Positions 19,691-29,252 of a stretch of 64,000 nucleotides of DNA are shown here, in pieces (position 1 is the first letter of the stretch; the number at the start of each line of letters is the position of its first letter). Location of the stretch: positions 124,001 through 188,000 of the forward strand of contig CALFBB010000016.1 of NCBI GenBank assembly GCA_937944885.1. The letters are read 5' to 3'. The notes beneath the pieces were generated by a model. That model did not search any database. It was not told the origin of the DNA and worked only from the letters and a program-made list of their open reading frames with translations. This DNA comes from an uncultured cyanobacterium (GTDB taxonomy: Bacteria > Cyanobacteriota > Cyanobacteriia > Thermostichales > Thermostichaceae). The position numbers and the translations under genes were made by a program.

Positions 19691-20239
19691 GTGGAGCTAG
19701 CTGAAGTTGAAGAGTTAATGAGCAAAGCCGTACAGGCAACCCAGCGATCCTTTAATACAGTGCGCACCGGGCGGGCCAACTCCAGTCTGTTGGATCGGGT
19801 TCAGGTGGAGTACTATGGCGTTCCCACTCCTCTGAAAGCCTTGGCCACCCTCTCCACTCCTGACTCCAGCACGCTTCTGATTCAACCTTTTGATCCCTCT
19901 ACTTTGGCGGCGATTGAGCGGGCGATTGTGGCTTCTGATCTCGGCTTGAACCCGAATAACGATGGCAAGGTGGTACGGTTAAACATTCCCCCCCTTACCG
20001 AGGAGCGTCGCAAGGAGCTGAGCAAACAGGTGGCCAAGCTAGCAGAAGAAGGTCGCGTTTCTATCCGCAACATTCGCCGGGATGCCATCGATGCTGTGCG
20101 CAAACAAGAAAAGAACGGCGAGCTCTCAGAAGATGAGTCGAAGAGCTTGCAAGATGATATCCAAAAATTGACCGACCGCTACATTAAAAAGGTAGATGAG
20201 CTGTTGGCGGAGAAAGAAAAGGAGTTGACCACTATTTAG
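19691..20239 (+). CDS. frr: Ribosome recycling factor
   Basis: A 182-residue cytosolic factor that with EF-G splits the post-termination ribosome. Family signs are [25 protein letters not shown] in the first third, [22 protein letters not shown], and the [22 protein letters not shown] segment. The start is a GTG at 19691, supported by AAGGAG nine bases upstream and by the family N-terminus. It is monocistronic here, unlike the usual pyrH-frr pair. Confidence 0.97.
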   Translation: MELAEVEELMSKAVQATQRSFNTVRTGRANSSLLDRVQVEYYGVPTPLKALATLSTPDSSTLLIQPFDPSTLAAIERAIVASDLGLNPNNDGKVVRLNIPPLTEERRKELSKQVAKLAEEGRVSIRNIRRDAIDAVRKQEKNGELSEDESKSLQDDIQKLTDRYIKKVDELLAEKEKELTTI

Positions 20240-20523
20240 CTCTGTCTGAAGCTCTACCTAAAGCTCTATCTGTTTGAGCCGCGGCTGCTAGCTCAAAAAC
20301 AGAAGGGGGATCCCTCCTAGGCTGCTTGCTTTGCGCCTCTGGCCCTAACTCAAACTAACAGCAATCTCTGTTGAAAACCGTTGGATAATCTCAAAGATGT
20401 GACTCTTGAGGAAATCCTTTTTCGAGGTAGGTGTTGATGGAGCACTGCTTCCAGATGGATCCTGACCCAACAAAACAACCCACAAGCGGAAATAAACTCA
20501 GACGGGATGGCTGAAAGTATCAA

Positions 20524-21438
20524 TCAAAAATACCTCTGCTCTGCCAAGAAAGCCTCGATCTCCGCCCGATGAGCTAGGCTGGGTTGAGCACCTGCCCGCG
20601 TGACAGCAAGTGCAGCGGCGGCACTGGCAAACCGCAAGGCTTGCTTTAAGGATCCCCCGGCAACCAAGCCAGCGGCCAAGGCCCCACAAAACCCATCTCC
20701 AGCGGCGGTGGTATCCACCACAGGTACCCTGTAAGCCGGTAGATAGCCCTTCTCCACCCCATCCACCCACACCAAGCCTGCTCCCCCCAAGGTGATCATG
20801 ACACTTGGGATCCCCTGTTCTTGCAGCCTTTGAGCGGCTATTAGGGCTTGGGCAGAAGTTTCAATCGGCAACTGAGTCAGCTGGGCAGCTTCGCTTTCGT
20901 TGAGCACCAGGTAGCGCACCTGACGTAACAGGGATCCCGGTAGCGGTTGAATGGGGGCAGGATTGAGCAAAATCGGGATCCCCTGAGCAAAGGCTTGCTC
21001 AGCCACTGCCAAGACGGTGGGGAGGGGGATCTCCAGTTGTAACAGCAGTAAAGCAGCAGGGGTGAAAGGGGGCAAGTGCTCTGGGGTGTAGCGCCCATTG
21101 GCCCCTGGACTAACCACAATCCTATTTTGTCCACTGGGATCTACCGTGATCAGGGCAAGGCCGCTTGGGCCTGGGAAAGTCTGCAATTGCTCCGTATCCA
21201 CGCCATTTTGCTGCAAGTTCTCCCGCAGACTGTGGCCAAACCCATCGGATCCGATAGCCCCCCACATCTGCACCTGTCCGCCTGCCCGTGCTGCCGCCAC
21301 CGCTTGATTGGCGCCCTTGCCACCGGGGTAGGTGATGTAGTCGGAGCCTAGCACTGTTTCCCCAGGGATAGGCTGGTGGGGCACCTGCACCACCAAATCC
21401 ATATTCAGGCTACCGACCACTCGAATTAACTGAGACAT
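20524..21438 (-). CDS. rbsK: Ribokinase (PfkB family)
   Basis: This enzyme phosphorylates ribose at O5 with ATP. From the ATG at 21438 (MSQLIRVVGSLNMDL) the protein has 304 residues, the usual size; the frame runs on to a TTG at 21498 that adds 20 non-family residues. Diagnostic motifs are GSLNMDLVV with the sugar-binding Asp, YPGGKGANQAVAAARAG (PfkB signature 1) and VDTTAAGDGFCGALAAG (signature 2, with the catalytic Asp). No ribose transporter is nearby. It may instead serve salvage of nucleoside-derived ribose. Confidence 0.92.
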   Translation of the reverse strand: MSQLIRVVGSLNMDLVVQVPHQPIPGETVLGSDYITYPGGKGANQAVAAARAGGQVQMWGAIGSDGFGHSLRENLQQNGVDTEQLQTFPGPSGLALITVDPSGQNRIVVSPGANGRYTPEHLPPFTPAALLLLQLEIPLPTVLAVAEQAFAQGIPILLNPAPIQPLPGSLLRQVRYLVLNESEAAQLTQLPIETSAQALIAAQRLQEQGIPSVMITLGGAGLVWVDGVEKGYLPAYRVPVVDTTAAGDGFCGALAAGLVAGGSLKQALRFASAAAALAVTRAGAQPSLAHRAEIEAFLAEQRYF

Positions 21439-21622
21439 AAGATGGTCTGCCAGGCTCTCTCCAACCATCAAGAAACACAAAGCAACCGGAATTGCCAAGA
21501 GAGTTTCATCCTGTCAGGGCAAAGGATGAAGAGAACCCAAGGGGGTGGAAAAGGCTTCTATGAGGAGCAGGAAAACCTCCTCCGCTTGCGGTGGGGAGGA
21601 AACAGGATATCAACTCAGCTGC

Positions 21623-23281
21623 TCAAGGTTGAATCAGGCGTCGTTCTATCACCCGATCGCTTTGGTGTTGCCGATCCGGACTAACAGCCCAGGCCTCAAA
21701 AATCAGCTCCGGTACCCCTGGGGGAATGGTTATCCGGGTCAGCGCTTGCCACTGCCCCTGTTCATCATAAGAAAAGTCCAATAACCAGCGGGGGCCATCC
21801 ACCAAAGAGCGGGTACGACCATGCTTAACCCAAAACTTGATCCAAAAGGGGGCCTGATGAGTAGATCCATTGGGGGGAGGTTCACCCAGACCTGATAAAC
21901 GCAGCACCACATCAAAATTGTCTCCGGCGCGGAGCTGCTCTGGCACCAACAGTTGTGGTGTCGGGCAAATGGCCGGTGGATGGAAAGGGAGAAGAGACTC
22001 CCCTGGGCTTGCAGCAGCAGCGGATGGAACCGGCTCAGCATTGGCAATGGGTAACTCAGGCTCAACCCCAGGGGTTTGACTCTGCTCTGGTTTCAATCCG
22101 GGTGAATCCAGAAGCATAGGCTTGGATTGGGAATCGGGGCGGGGCACTGTCTGCGGGCCTGGGGCCGTAGGCAATTCTTGCGGCTGCAGGGACACTATCC
22201 TCTCTGGCTCACTGGCAACAGGCTCGGTAGGGGCCGGTGGCACTGGAGCCAACTCTGGCGTGCTCTGTTGCCAAATGCGCAGCAACTTTTGCAAAGTGCG
22301 TTCAGGAGAAAGCAGGGTTGTCGTTGTAGCCGAAGAGTGACCGCTGCTTGCCGCTTGCGCGGCTCCTTCCCGCAAACGGGTGAGCGGCAGACGTGAGGTG
22401 GAGGCTTCCTCGACAAGAAGAGTGTCACTTTCCCCGCGACAGCGAATGGAAAAAGCAATCCTCAGGGGGAGGCGATTCGGATTCAGATCCTGTCGGTTGG
22501 GGGTTAAGAGCAATTCCCCACGCAGAGGGCATGTCCAGGTGTGGCTGGGTAAGGTGATGGGAATGCTAAACACGGCTGTACGGGCCTCGACAGGGAACTG
22601 AATCAAGCGTTGACCCTCAAAAATGGGCAGATCTTGCCCCGCTTGCCAAACTCGCACCCGCAGTTCACCACTACAGCCAATCCGGCCTGTCAACACCAGC
22701 ATTTCATTAGGGGATCCCTCTAACTCCGTGTGCATGAGGGAAAACAGCTCTGCTGCCAGAGCTACTCCTGAATCTGGCGAAGAAGCAACCGTCGGCGGTT
22801 TATCTTGATGCTCTTGAGCAGCGGCAAAGGCTACAGGCTCCGGTTCGTCCCGAAGGGGTAAAGCCATCTCTTCTGGTGGTCCAGAACCGGCACCCACTTC
22901 TCTGGGCACAACTTGGAGGCGCAGGCAATTTTCTGTCTCCGCCTCCCCAAATAGCTCGGCAATTAAATCGGCATCCCGACAGTGCAGTTCCCAAAAGCCC
23001 GGAGAGAGGTAGCTAGTCGGAAGAATAATGCCAATCCCTTCATCGTTGGTACGCACAGAACGGCTTTGGGTTTGGATGGGGGTGGTGTTGAAGGTTGCTT
23101 TGGTAACTGGCAAGTCCCCCCCTTGAGCCGGTGGGTATTGGCGCACCTCAACCGTAATGGTGAAGTGAGGCTGTGGAGAGCGGGCCACGATGGTATAAGT
23201 ATCTTCCGGCAGGACTGTCCCTTCTGCCGGTACAGGCTCCCAGACTTCTTGACCTTCACGCCTCACCCAAAAGCTCAACAT
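21623..23281 (-). CDS. Uncharacterised protein with beta-rich ends and a Pro/Ser-rich linker
   Basis: A 552-residue protein that I cannot place in a family. Residues about 1-120 and 165-270 are rich in alternating hydrophobic strands and look like two beta-sandwich modules (for example LPEDTYTIVARSPQPHFTITV). A low-complexity Pro/Glu/Ser/Gln linker covers about 290-430, and a third strand-rich module, about 440-550, ends with RVIERRLIQP. There is no signal peptide or membrane helix. The gene starts 8 bp after the hisS stop codon, with GGAG just before the ATG, so it is almost certainly co-transcribed with hisS. The linked modules suggest a cytosolic scaffold or adhesion-like protein, which is inference only. 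Confidence 0.75.
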   Translation of the reverse strand: MLSFWVRREGQEVWEPVPAEGTVLPEDTYTIVARSPQPHFTITVEVRQYPPAQGGDLPVTKATFNTTPIQTQSRSVRTNDEGIGIILPTSYLSPGFWELHCRDADLIAELFGEAETENCLRLQVVPREVGAGSGPPEEMALPLRDEPEPVAFAAAQEHQDKPPTVASSPDSGVALAAELFSLMHTELEGSPNEMLVLTGRIGCSGELRVRVWQAGQDLPIFEGQRLIQFPVEARTAVFSIPITLPSHTWTCPLRGELLLTPNRQDLNPNRLPLRIAFSIRCRGESDTLLVEEASTSRLPLTRLREGAAQAASSGHSSATTTTLLSPERTLQKLLRIWQQSTPELAPVPPAPTEPVASEPERIVSLQPQELPTAPGPQTVPRPDSQSKPMLLDSPGLKPEQSQTPGVEPELPIANAEPVPSAAAASPGESLLPFHPPAICPTPQLLVPEQLRAGDNFDVVLRLSGLGEPPPNGSTHQAPFWIKFWVKHGRTRSLVDGPRWLLDFSYDEQGQWQALTRITIPPGVPELIFEAWAVSPDRQHQSDRVIERRLIQP

Positions 23282-23288
23282 CGCTCCG

Positions 23289-24554
23289 TCACCTCTCCCA
23301 GTGGGATCCCAAATAATTCACCAACTCGGCTTGCAAGAGGGTTTGCTGCTTACCTGTCGGCAAATGCTTAAGCTGCACCTCTCCGGAAATAGCCTCCGCA
23401 TCCCCCAGAGTAACAGCCCAAATAGCCCCGCTGCGGCTGGCTCGCTTGAACTGCTTACCAAAGGCACTGCCACTCAGATCTAGCTCGGTGCTAAAACCCG
23501 CTTGGCGTAAGGATTGAGCAATCTGCAGGGATTGGGCCTCTGCTTTTGCTCCGCGGGAAATGACATAAACCTGAACGGAGGCAGGAGGAACACCCCCTTG
23601 TTTTTTTTGCAACAGCAACACCAGCCGCTCCATACCCATCGCCCAACCTATGGCCGGAGTAGGGGGCCCCCCTAGTTCCTCTATCAAGCCATCGTAGCGA
23701 CCTCCTCCACAGACGGTGCTTTGGGCGCCCAAATCAGGGGAGACAATCTCAAAGGCCGTGTGGGTATAGTAATCGAGGCCGCGCACCAAGTAGGGATCCA
23801 ACTCAAACGGGATCCCCAGATTGTGCAGATGGGCTTGCACCTGCTCAAAGAAGGCCTGAGAGTCTGGGCTCAGGTGTTGTAGCAGCTTCGGTGCTCCCTC
23901 AGCAATTTGGCGGGTATGTGGATCCTTGCTGTCAAGGATGCGCAGGGGGTTGCGGGTGAGGCGATCTTGCGAATCGGGATCCAGTTGCTCCCGAAATGGG
24001 GTGAAGTAGTCTACCAGCGCTTGACGGTAGGCTAGCCGATCCTGGGGATCCCCAATCGAGTTGAGCAACAGCTTGAGATTTTCTGCGCCCACCGCCTGCA
24101 ACAGATCCCAAGCTAAGGCAATCACTTCTGCATCGGCACGGGGATCGCGGCTGCCGATCAGCTCCAGGCCCAACTGATGAAACTGGCGTTGTCGACCCGC
24201 CTGTGGGCGCTCATAGCGAAACATGGGTCCACAGTACCAAAGGCGCTGCACATCCCCCGCCACTTGCAACCCATGCTGAATGTAGGCCCGCACCACCCCG
24301 GCTGTATTTTCCGGGCGCAAGCTTACCTCCTGCTCCCCCCGCGTACTGAAGGAGTACATCTCCTTACCCACCACGTCGGTGGCACTGCCGATGCTGCGGG
24401 TAAAGAGCTCCGTCAGCTCCAAAATGGGGGTGCGAATTTCTTGGTAGCTGGCCCGACCCAAGATCTCGCGGGCTTTAGCTTCCACCTGCTGCCAAATCCT
24501 CACCTCCTCCGGCAGAATATCCCGTGTGCCTCGCACCGCCTGGATAATCTCCAT
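23289..24554 (-). CDS. hisS: Histidyl-tRNA synthetase
   Basis: A class II aminoacyl-tRNA synthetase of 421 residues that charges tRNA-His. The start at 24554 (MEIIQAVRGTRDILPEE) matches the family and has GGAGAAAGG just before it; the open frame continues upstream into rsmE but that part is not HisS. Motif 2 (FRYERPQAGRQRQFHQLGLE), the histidine-binding segment LVRGLDYYTHTAFEI, and motif 3 (GWAMGMERLVLLL) are intact, and a C-terminal anticodon-binding domain follows. It sits downstream of rsmE-prmA and upstream of the uncharacterised 552-residue gene, all on one strand. Confidence 0.97.
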   Translation of the reverse strand: MEIIQAVRGTRDILPEEVRIWQQVEAKAREILGRASYQEIRTPILELTELFTRSIGSATDVVGKEMYSFSTRGEQEVSLRPENTAGVVRAYIQHGLQVAGDVQRLWYCGPMFRYERPQAGRQRQFHQLGLELIGSRDPRADAEVIALAWDLLQAVGAENLKLLLNSIGDPQDRLAYRQALVDYFTPFREQLDPDSQDRLTRNPLRILDSKDPHTRQIAEGAPKLLQHLSPDSQAFFEQVQAHLHNLGIPFELDPYLVRGLDYYTHTAFEIVSPDLGAQSTVCGGGRYDGLIEELGGPPTPAIGWAMGMERLVLLLQKKQGGVPPASVQVYVISRGAKAEAQSLQIAQSLRQAGFSTELDLSGSAFGKQFKRASRSGAIWAVTLGDAEAISGEVQLKHLPTGKQQTLLQAELVNYLGSHWER

Positions 24555-24607
24555 CCTTTCTCCCCCTTTTTCCGGACCCATCGGCCGGTGCCCTTGCTCA
24601 CCCATTT

Positions 24608-25405
24608 TCAACGATAAGTTCCCTCTACGGCTGAAGCATCCTGACCGGAATAGACAGCGGCAATTAAACCGGCGGCCACCACTGCAGCAGTGGTGGCCCT
24701 GAGAATGGTGGATCCTAAGGAAACCGGCACGCCTCCTTGCGCTCGTGCCTGGGCAATCTCGGCAGTTGTCCACCCCCCTTCCGGGCCGATGGCTATGGCA
24801 ACTCGATAGACGGGATCCCGATCCCCTCCGACTGGCGGTTTGGGCAACACCTGCATCAGCAAAGGAACCTCCTGGCGGGCCACAGCCATCCCCCACCAGT
24901 TGACTTTAAGCGCTCTGACCCAATCGCCCCAGGCGGTAGGGGGGTCAATTTGGGGCCAGCGCAAACGCTCACATTGTTCTACGGCTTCCTGCACAATTTT
25001 TTGCCACCGTTCCTGCCGTCCTAGGCCTGGCTCTACTACGGTTCGCTCCGTCAGCAACGGGGTAATCTGAGCTACCCCTAGCTCTGTCACCTGGCGCAGT
25101 ACCTCATCAAAGCTCGGACCCTTAACCACGGCCAGCCCCAGATGAACGTGAACCGGTAACTCCCGTGGCCGAGTTTCCACCCAGGCTACAACACGGGATC
25201 CCTGTGGCTGCCAATGGGCCATCCACAACCCACCCGAACCATCCAAGACCAAAAAGGGATCCCCAACCTTGAGGCGGCGCACCCGCTGCAAATAGTGCTG
25301 TTGAGGGCTGCTCAAGTATAAGTTACCCCTTTCATCCCGCTGCTTAGGCGCAATGACCAACCTGGGCAGGCCACTTAGATCATGCGTGCGTTCAGACAGC
25401 ACCAT
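24608..25405 (-). CDS. rsmE: 16S rRNA (uracil-1498-N3)-methyltransferase RsmE
   Basis: A SPOUT-class methyltransferase that modifies U1498 of 16S rRNA in the 30S decoding region. From the ATG at 25405 it has 265 residues. The N-terminal PUA-like part (HYLQRVRRLKVGDPFLVLDG) is followed by the trefoil-knot domain with ELGVAQITPLLTERTVV, the SAM-binding IGPEGGWTTAEIAQA and VSLGSTILRATTA. The start overlaps the end of prmA by 31 bp, suggesting translational coupling of the two ribosome-modification genes; the frame extends further into prmA but lacks family similarity there. Confidence 0.94.
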   Translation of the reverse strand: MVLSERTHDLSGLPRLVIAPKQRDERGNLYLSSPQQHYLQRVRRLKVGDPFLVLDGSGGLWMAHWQPQGSRVVAWVETRPRELPVHVHLGLAVVKGPSFDEVLRQVTELGVAQITPLLTERTVVEPGLGRQERWQKIVQEAVEQCERLRWPQIDPPTAWGDWVRALKVNWWGMAVARQEVPLLMQVLPKPPVGGDRDPVYRVAIAIGPEGGWTTAEIAQARAQGGVPVSLGSTILRATTAAVVAAGLIAAVYSGQDASAVEGTYR

Positions 25406-26316
25406 TCCCCCCGTCGCCAGAGGGCTGCCACCAGCCATTCGTTGGCCTCCAACATTTCGGCCACAAACTTGGCCTGCTCGATCAGAATACCACTGAGAAT
25501 CAGCCATCCCCCCTCATTCACCACCAGGCGAAATTGCGGGATCATATCCAGGATCACATCCGCCAAAATATTACACACCAGCCCATCCACCATTTGGGGA
25601 ATATGCTCCAGGCTGCCTTGGGCTACGCTAATGCGATCCGTTAAACCATTCAGGTCGCGGTTAAACAGAGTTGTCTGTACAGCAATCGGATCGATGTCCA
25701 CTGCAAACACCTGCTTCACCCCCAGTACTGCTGCAGCCAGAGAGAGAATACCGGAGCCACAACCCACATCGGCTACGCTTGTTGCCGGAGGTTCTCCCCC
25801 CCAACTTTCCAGACGCATCTCCAAAGACTCGAGACATAGCTGGGTAGTGGGGTGTAAGCCCGTCCCAAAGGCCATACCCGGATCCATGCGCAACAGGTGA
25901 CGACCGGGATGAGGGGGTGGCTCTAACCAAGCCGGGCAGATGAGCAACTTGTCTCCAATTGCTTGGGGCTGCCAATGGCGCTTCCAGGTGCTGCTCCAGT
26001 CCTCCGGCTCCAGCCGTTCCCAGCGCAGTTGTGGGGCAGGATACCCGGCAATCAGAGCGTCTTGCTGTAGACGGAGAGAGAGAGCTGCCAAATCCAAGAG
26101 AGTCGTCTTGGGCCATGGCAAATAGGCATGGATGCTAACCTGGTTTTCCCCACAGACTTGACTGCTCATCCCCTGGCAACCAAAGCTTTCTAGCCGCCAA
26201 AAAATTAGATCCTCTTGGGGAGCAGCAGCAACCAGGTTGAGCTCCCACCAGGTGGCACCGGGATCCGGGGCGTGAGCAGGGGTACTCAGGGTTGGGTTGG
26301 CAACAGTTGTGCTCAC
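25375..26316 (-). CDS. prmA: Ribosomal protein L11 methyltransferase
   Basis: This enzyme methylates lysines and the N-terminus of ribosomal protein L11. The protein has 313 residues. The SAM site is VADVGCGSGILSLAAAVLG, with the acidic strand-2 motif FAVDID and the catalytic-loop segment VCNILADVILDM; upstream are KLLICPAW and LRMDPGMAFGTGLHPTT, both typical of PrmA. The likely start is a GTG at 26316 with AAGGA six bases before it. It is the first gene of a likely prmA-rsmE-hisS-unknown transcript. Confidence 0.95.
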   Translation of the reverse strand: MSTTVANPTLSTPAHAPDPGATWWELNLVAAAPQEDLIFWRLESFGCQGMSSQVCGENQVSIHAYLPWPKTTLLDLAALSLRLQQDALIAGYPAPQLRWERLEPEDWSSTWKRHWQPQAIGDKLLICPAWLEPPPHPGRHLLRMDPGMAFGTGLHPTTQLCLESLEMRLESWGGEPPATSVADVGCGSGILSLAAAVLGVKQVFAVDIDPIAVQTTLFNRDLNGLTDRISVAQGSLEHIPQMVDGLVCNILADVILDMIPQFRLVVNEGGWLILSGILIEQAKFVAEMLEANEWLVAALWRRGEWCCLNARMI

Positions 26317-26668
26317 AAGGATTCCTTCAACAGAATAAGAGGACGATAGACAAACAAGATCAGAAAGATCAGAAGTTCAGCTCGGCTAAGCCGGCAACAG
26401 GCCCGAGCAGGGCATCAAAATCCAGCTCAACTGAGGCAGGACTAACCGCTCACCTCCCCCCAATTGGGGGAGAACCCCTACCTGAGCTTGTGATACCCAG
26501 CTTAGCCCCATGAGATAAAGTGAGACTAAAAGAATTAGGCTTGTTGATCGGCATTTTTATCAAACCTCAGTAATCTTACGGATGACTGTGGTTCGAATAT
26601 GTCTTTGATTAGGCAAGTTGGGCGTATTGAGCGGTGGTGGAGAAGTGAAAATACAGGTGGCAAGGTCA
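26317..26668. other. Divergent intergenic region, about 350 bp
   Basis: This stretch lies between the divergent prmA and tandem-ACT genes and should contain both promoters. It holds a 9-bp tandem duplication (AGATCAGAA twice, 26357-26374) and a perfect 14-bp palindrome (CCCCCAATTGGGGG, 26457-26470), which could be a regulator site or a hairpin. No T-tract follows the palindrome, so it is not an obvious terminator. Confidence 0.6.
26357..26374. repeat. 9-bp perfect tandem duplication
   Basis: AGATCAGAA occurs twice head to tail in the prmA/ACT intergenic region. Confidence 0.88.
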
Positions 26669-27514
26669 ATGTCAGCTGAGCAGTTGAGACAGCAAAGCCT
26701 CCCAAAGCTCACGTCTGCTCCTTTGCGGGTTGCCAAAGAGCCAGAGATCAAGAATATGGTCGCCAACGTAGAACCCCAACCTATCAAAGTCAGCACCCGC
26801 TCGGCTCTGATGCAGCGCTTCAATCGCAGCTTTCCATCTTTTTACAGTCAGTTTGTCAGCAGTGAGGTGCAGGCGCAAAATCTACGGTTGGCCTACACTC
26901 TCTACCAAACCCGCAAAGCGGTGGTACACATGCAGGACGAACGGCGCAAAACTACTCTCTGTTTTGCTTATCGCAACCAACCTTCTTTGCTTAGCGATTT
27001 ATTGGGGGTGCTCACGGCTTTTAATCTGTCGGTGCATGGCATTAATCTCTATGGGCAGATCCATTCACCCCATTTGGTGTTTATCCATGTCGTCCTATCT
27101 CGAGATGGTAACAGCCTCTCTTCCCATACTAAGCTCAATTTGGAACGGGCTATTCACGAGTGCTTAGCGGGTGTCTTTCGTGTCCATGAAACCCTAGCTC
27201 TAGAGTTTGATCTCAAGGCCGGACTGAAAGATACACAGGTTTCTTTTTACTCAGATCAAGTCTTTCATTTGCCTACTCTTCTGGTGGATGTTGATAACAA
27301 ACCAGGGATCTTTTACCGGGTGATGACCACTCTTTGGCAAGAAGATATAACGGTGATTAACCTAAACTTGATGTTGCGTCGTAACCGGGCACGCTTTATT
27401 TTCTACTTGCTCGGCCCTGACTCTACCACGAGGATGCCGGAGTTTCTTGGTCAGAAGTTGGCTTTGAGTGTGCAGCAGCGGTTACAGGGAGATTCCACCC
27501 CTTCGCATTCATGA
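26669..27514 (+). CDS. Tandem-ACT-domain protein related to the GlnD C-terminus
   Basis: A 281-residue protein. Two stretches resemble ACT domains: about residues 95-175 ([28 protein letters not shown]) and about 200-275 ([30 protein letters not shown]). This pair resembles the amino-acid-sensing tail of GlnD-type uridylyltransferases, but there is no nucleotidyltransferase or HD domain, and the first 90 residues are unrelated and basic. ACT pairs usually bind amino acids, so a small regulatory role is plausible. The ATG at 26669 is preferred over an upstream TTG (26618). The stop overlaps the convergent pcyA stop by 6 bp. Confidence 0.72.
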   Translation: MSAEQLRQQSLPKLTSAPLRVAKEPEIKNMVANVEPQPIKVSTRSALMQRFNRSFPSFYSQFVSSEVQAQNLRLAYTLYQTRKAVVHMQDERRKTTLCFAYRNQPSLLSDLLGVLTAFNLSVHGINLYGQIHSPHLVFIHVVLSRDGNSLSSHTKLNLERAIHECLAGVFRVHETLALEFDLKAGLKDTQVSFYSDQVFHLPTLLVDVDNKPGIFYRVMTTLWQEDITVINLNLMLRRNRARFIFYLLGPDSTTRMPEFLGQKLALSVQQRLQGDSTPSHS

Positions 27515-28258
27515 TTCATAAGGGCTGGGAGGCAAATCAAACAGAACAGTGCTCATGTAGCGCTCTGCCCATTCGGGGCCAAAGGCTCTCTCCAAGACGC
27601 GGCGGGTACGGTCATTCTGTTGTTGCTGGCTGCAGTAGCGCTGTTGCCCCTGGTAGTTGGACAGGATCTGCTTTGCATCCGTCTGGGGGGGTATCTGCCG
27701 GGCAAGCTGACAGTGAATGTCCAGGTAGCGGCTGGCTAAGGCCAAAAACTGATCTTCTTCTCTGGGATCGCTAGGGCGAATAAACAGACAGTAGGGGGAG
27801 AAAATGCTTCCCCACGGGGGTAGCTCCCGCCGCTGCCGAAACAAAGCAAGGTGGGATCCTAGGGTTTCCAATGCTTGAAGGTAAGGTTCCGGCAAGCTGG
27901 GGGTAACCGGGGAGAGATCGACAATGGCAGCACTCACCTGTCCTCGACCGGCAACAATGTCACATCCAAACATCGGCAGGGGGTACTGCGGCTGGGGGAA
28001 CATGACGCAATGGAGAATATCCAGACTATGTCCTGCTCGGGCTAGCTCTAGGTGTAGCTTGCGAAAGGGATCCCCTTGGTAGCAGCGGTTTTCGATTTGC
28101 AGTTTTTCCCCATCTAGGCGGCCTTCCACATAGCCCAGATCCGCAGGCAGATCATAGGGTGCCAGGGTGAGGGTAGATCCCCAAATGTTCAGGATCGCCT
28201 CCGACAGGCGTTGGATCAGAGGATGCAGTTGAGTTTGTAAAGTAGGAGCGGTGAGCAT
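27509..28258 (-). CDS. pcyA: Phycocyanobilin:ferredoxin oxidoreductase
   Basis: PcyA reduces biliverdin by four electrons from ferredoxin to phycocyanobilin, the chromophore of phycocyanin and allophycocyanin. From the ATG at 28258 ([10 protein letters not shown]) the protein has 249 residues, as in other cyanobacteria; a longer frame adds 20 unlikely residues. The catalytic residues known as Glu76, His88 and Asp105 in Synechocystis correspond to Glu71, His83 and Asp100 here ([25 protein letters not shown]). Further matches are [26 protein letters not shown] and the C-terminal [13 protein letters not shown] helix. The gene shows that the organism makes phycobilisome chromophores. Confidence 0.96.
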   Translation of the reverse strand: MLTAPTLQTQLHPLIQRLSEAILNIWGSTLTLAPYDLPADLGYVEGRLDGEKLQIENRCYQGDPFRKLHLELARAGHSLDILHCVMFPQPQYPLPMFGCDIVAGRGQVSAAIVDLSPVTPSLPEPYLQALETLGSHLALFRQRRELPPWGSIFSPYCLFIRPSDPREEDQFLALASRYLDIHCQLARQIPPQTDAKQILSNYQGQQRYCSQQQQNDRTRRVLERAFGPEWAERYMSTVLFDLPPSPYES

Positions 28259-28337
28259 GAATCCAAACCTGCAAGGGATCCCTTTTTTACTATCCCACCT
28301 GAGGGGGATCCCCAGCAAAAAGGGCAGTCAACCCCTT

Positions 28338-29252
28338 TCAATCCCGTACAGCTCCTGCTGTTAGCCCCCGCACGTAGTAGCGCTGCAAAACCAAAGCCAA
28401 CAGCAACACCGGCAACACCGCGATGACCCCAAGGGCACTCATCCTTCCCCAAGCCACTTCATAGGTGCTAAAGGCCTCCAGGATCCCCAGGGTTAAAAGG
28501 CGGGTGCGCACCCCTGACAATACCAAGGGGCTAAAAAAGTCGTTCCAGGAAAAGATAAATCCCAACAGGCTGACGGTGATCACCCCCGGTGAGGATAAGG
28601 GCAATGCCACCCGCCAAAATGCCCCCCAACGACTACAGCCATCCACCAAGGCTGCTTCCTCCAACACCTGGGGCATGCCCACAAAAAAGCCGCGCATGAA
28701 CCAAGCCACGAAGGTTATCTTAAACACGCTCTGCAACAGGATCAGCCCGGTGTAGCTATCCAGTAGGTGCAGATCCCGCATCATCAAGTAAAAGGGCAGT
28801 AGCAAGGCAATCGGTGGGAACAGATGGATCCCCAACATGGCCAAAGCCAACCGATTCACCCAAATCCCCGCTTGGCGGGCTAGACCATACCCCGCCGGGA
28901 TCCCCAATATCAGTGACAGCAGGGTGGATCCCACCGAGACGATCAGAGTATTGAGCAAGTAACGGGCCACCGGTACCTCCCGCCACAGCGCCCGGTAATT
29001 TTCCCAGCTGGGTTGAAAGGATTGAAACAGGTTCACAGTTTGGGATCCCTGGCCGGTTTTGAGGGAGATCAGCAACATCCACCCCAGTGGGAATAGGAAC
29101 ACCAACAGCAGCAAACCCACCAGACTATAGAGGAGCAGCGGTTGCAGCCAGCGATGGCGAGGGTTGACCGTCTCTCCGGGATGCAAGAGGAACCGGGAGC
29201 CTCCCTTGCCAGCGGTTGTCGGGACTTGTTCCAGCTTCTCCAGTAGCTTCAT
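28338..29252 (-). CDS. ABC transporter permease, MalG type
   Basis: The second inner-membrane permease of a CUT1-class sugar importer, 304 residues with about six helices. The ATPase-contact loop reads EEAALVDGCSRWGAFWRVALPLS. The first 45 residues are a cytosolic tail. Its ATG overlaps the stop of the upstream MalF-type gene by 4 bp, so the two are translationally coupled and form a heterodimer pair. No solute-binding protein or ATPase is next to them: pcyA lies downstream and a DUF1499 gene upstream. Multiple-sugar ATPases of this class are often shared, so an ATPase elsewhere could serve it. Confidence 0.9.
   Translation of the reverse strand: MKLLEKLEQVPTTAGKGGSRFLLHPGETVNPRHRWLQPLLLYSLVGLLLLVFLFPLGWMLLISLKTGQGSQTVNLFQSFQPSWENYRALWREVPVARYLLNTLIVSVGSTLLSLILGIPAGYGLARQAGIWVNRLALAMLGIHLFPPIALLLPFYLMMRDLHLLDSYTGLILLQSVFKITFVAWFMRGFFVGMPQVLEEAALVDGCSRWGAFWRVALPLSSPGVITVSLLGFIFSWNDFFSPLVLSGVRTRLLTLGILEAFSTYEVAWGRMSALGVIAVLPVLLLALVLQRYYVRGLTAGAVRD

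Noticed and set aside
24555-24896. N-terminal extension of the hisS reading frame.
   Set aside because: It overlaps rsmE in another frame, has no similarity to HisRS, and the ATG at 24554 has a good ribosome-binding site.
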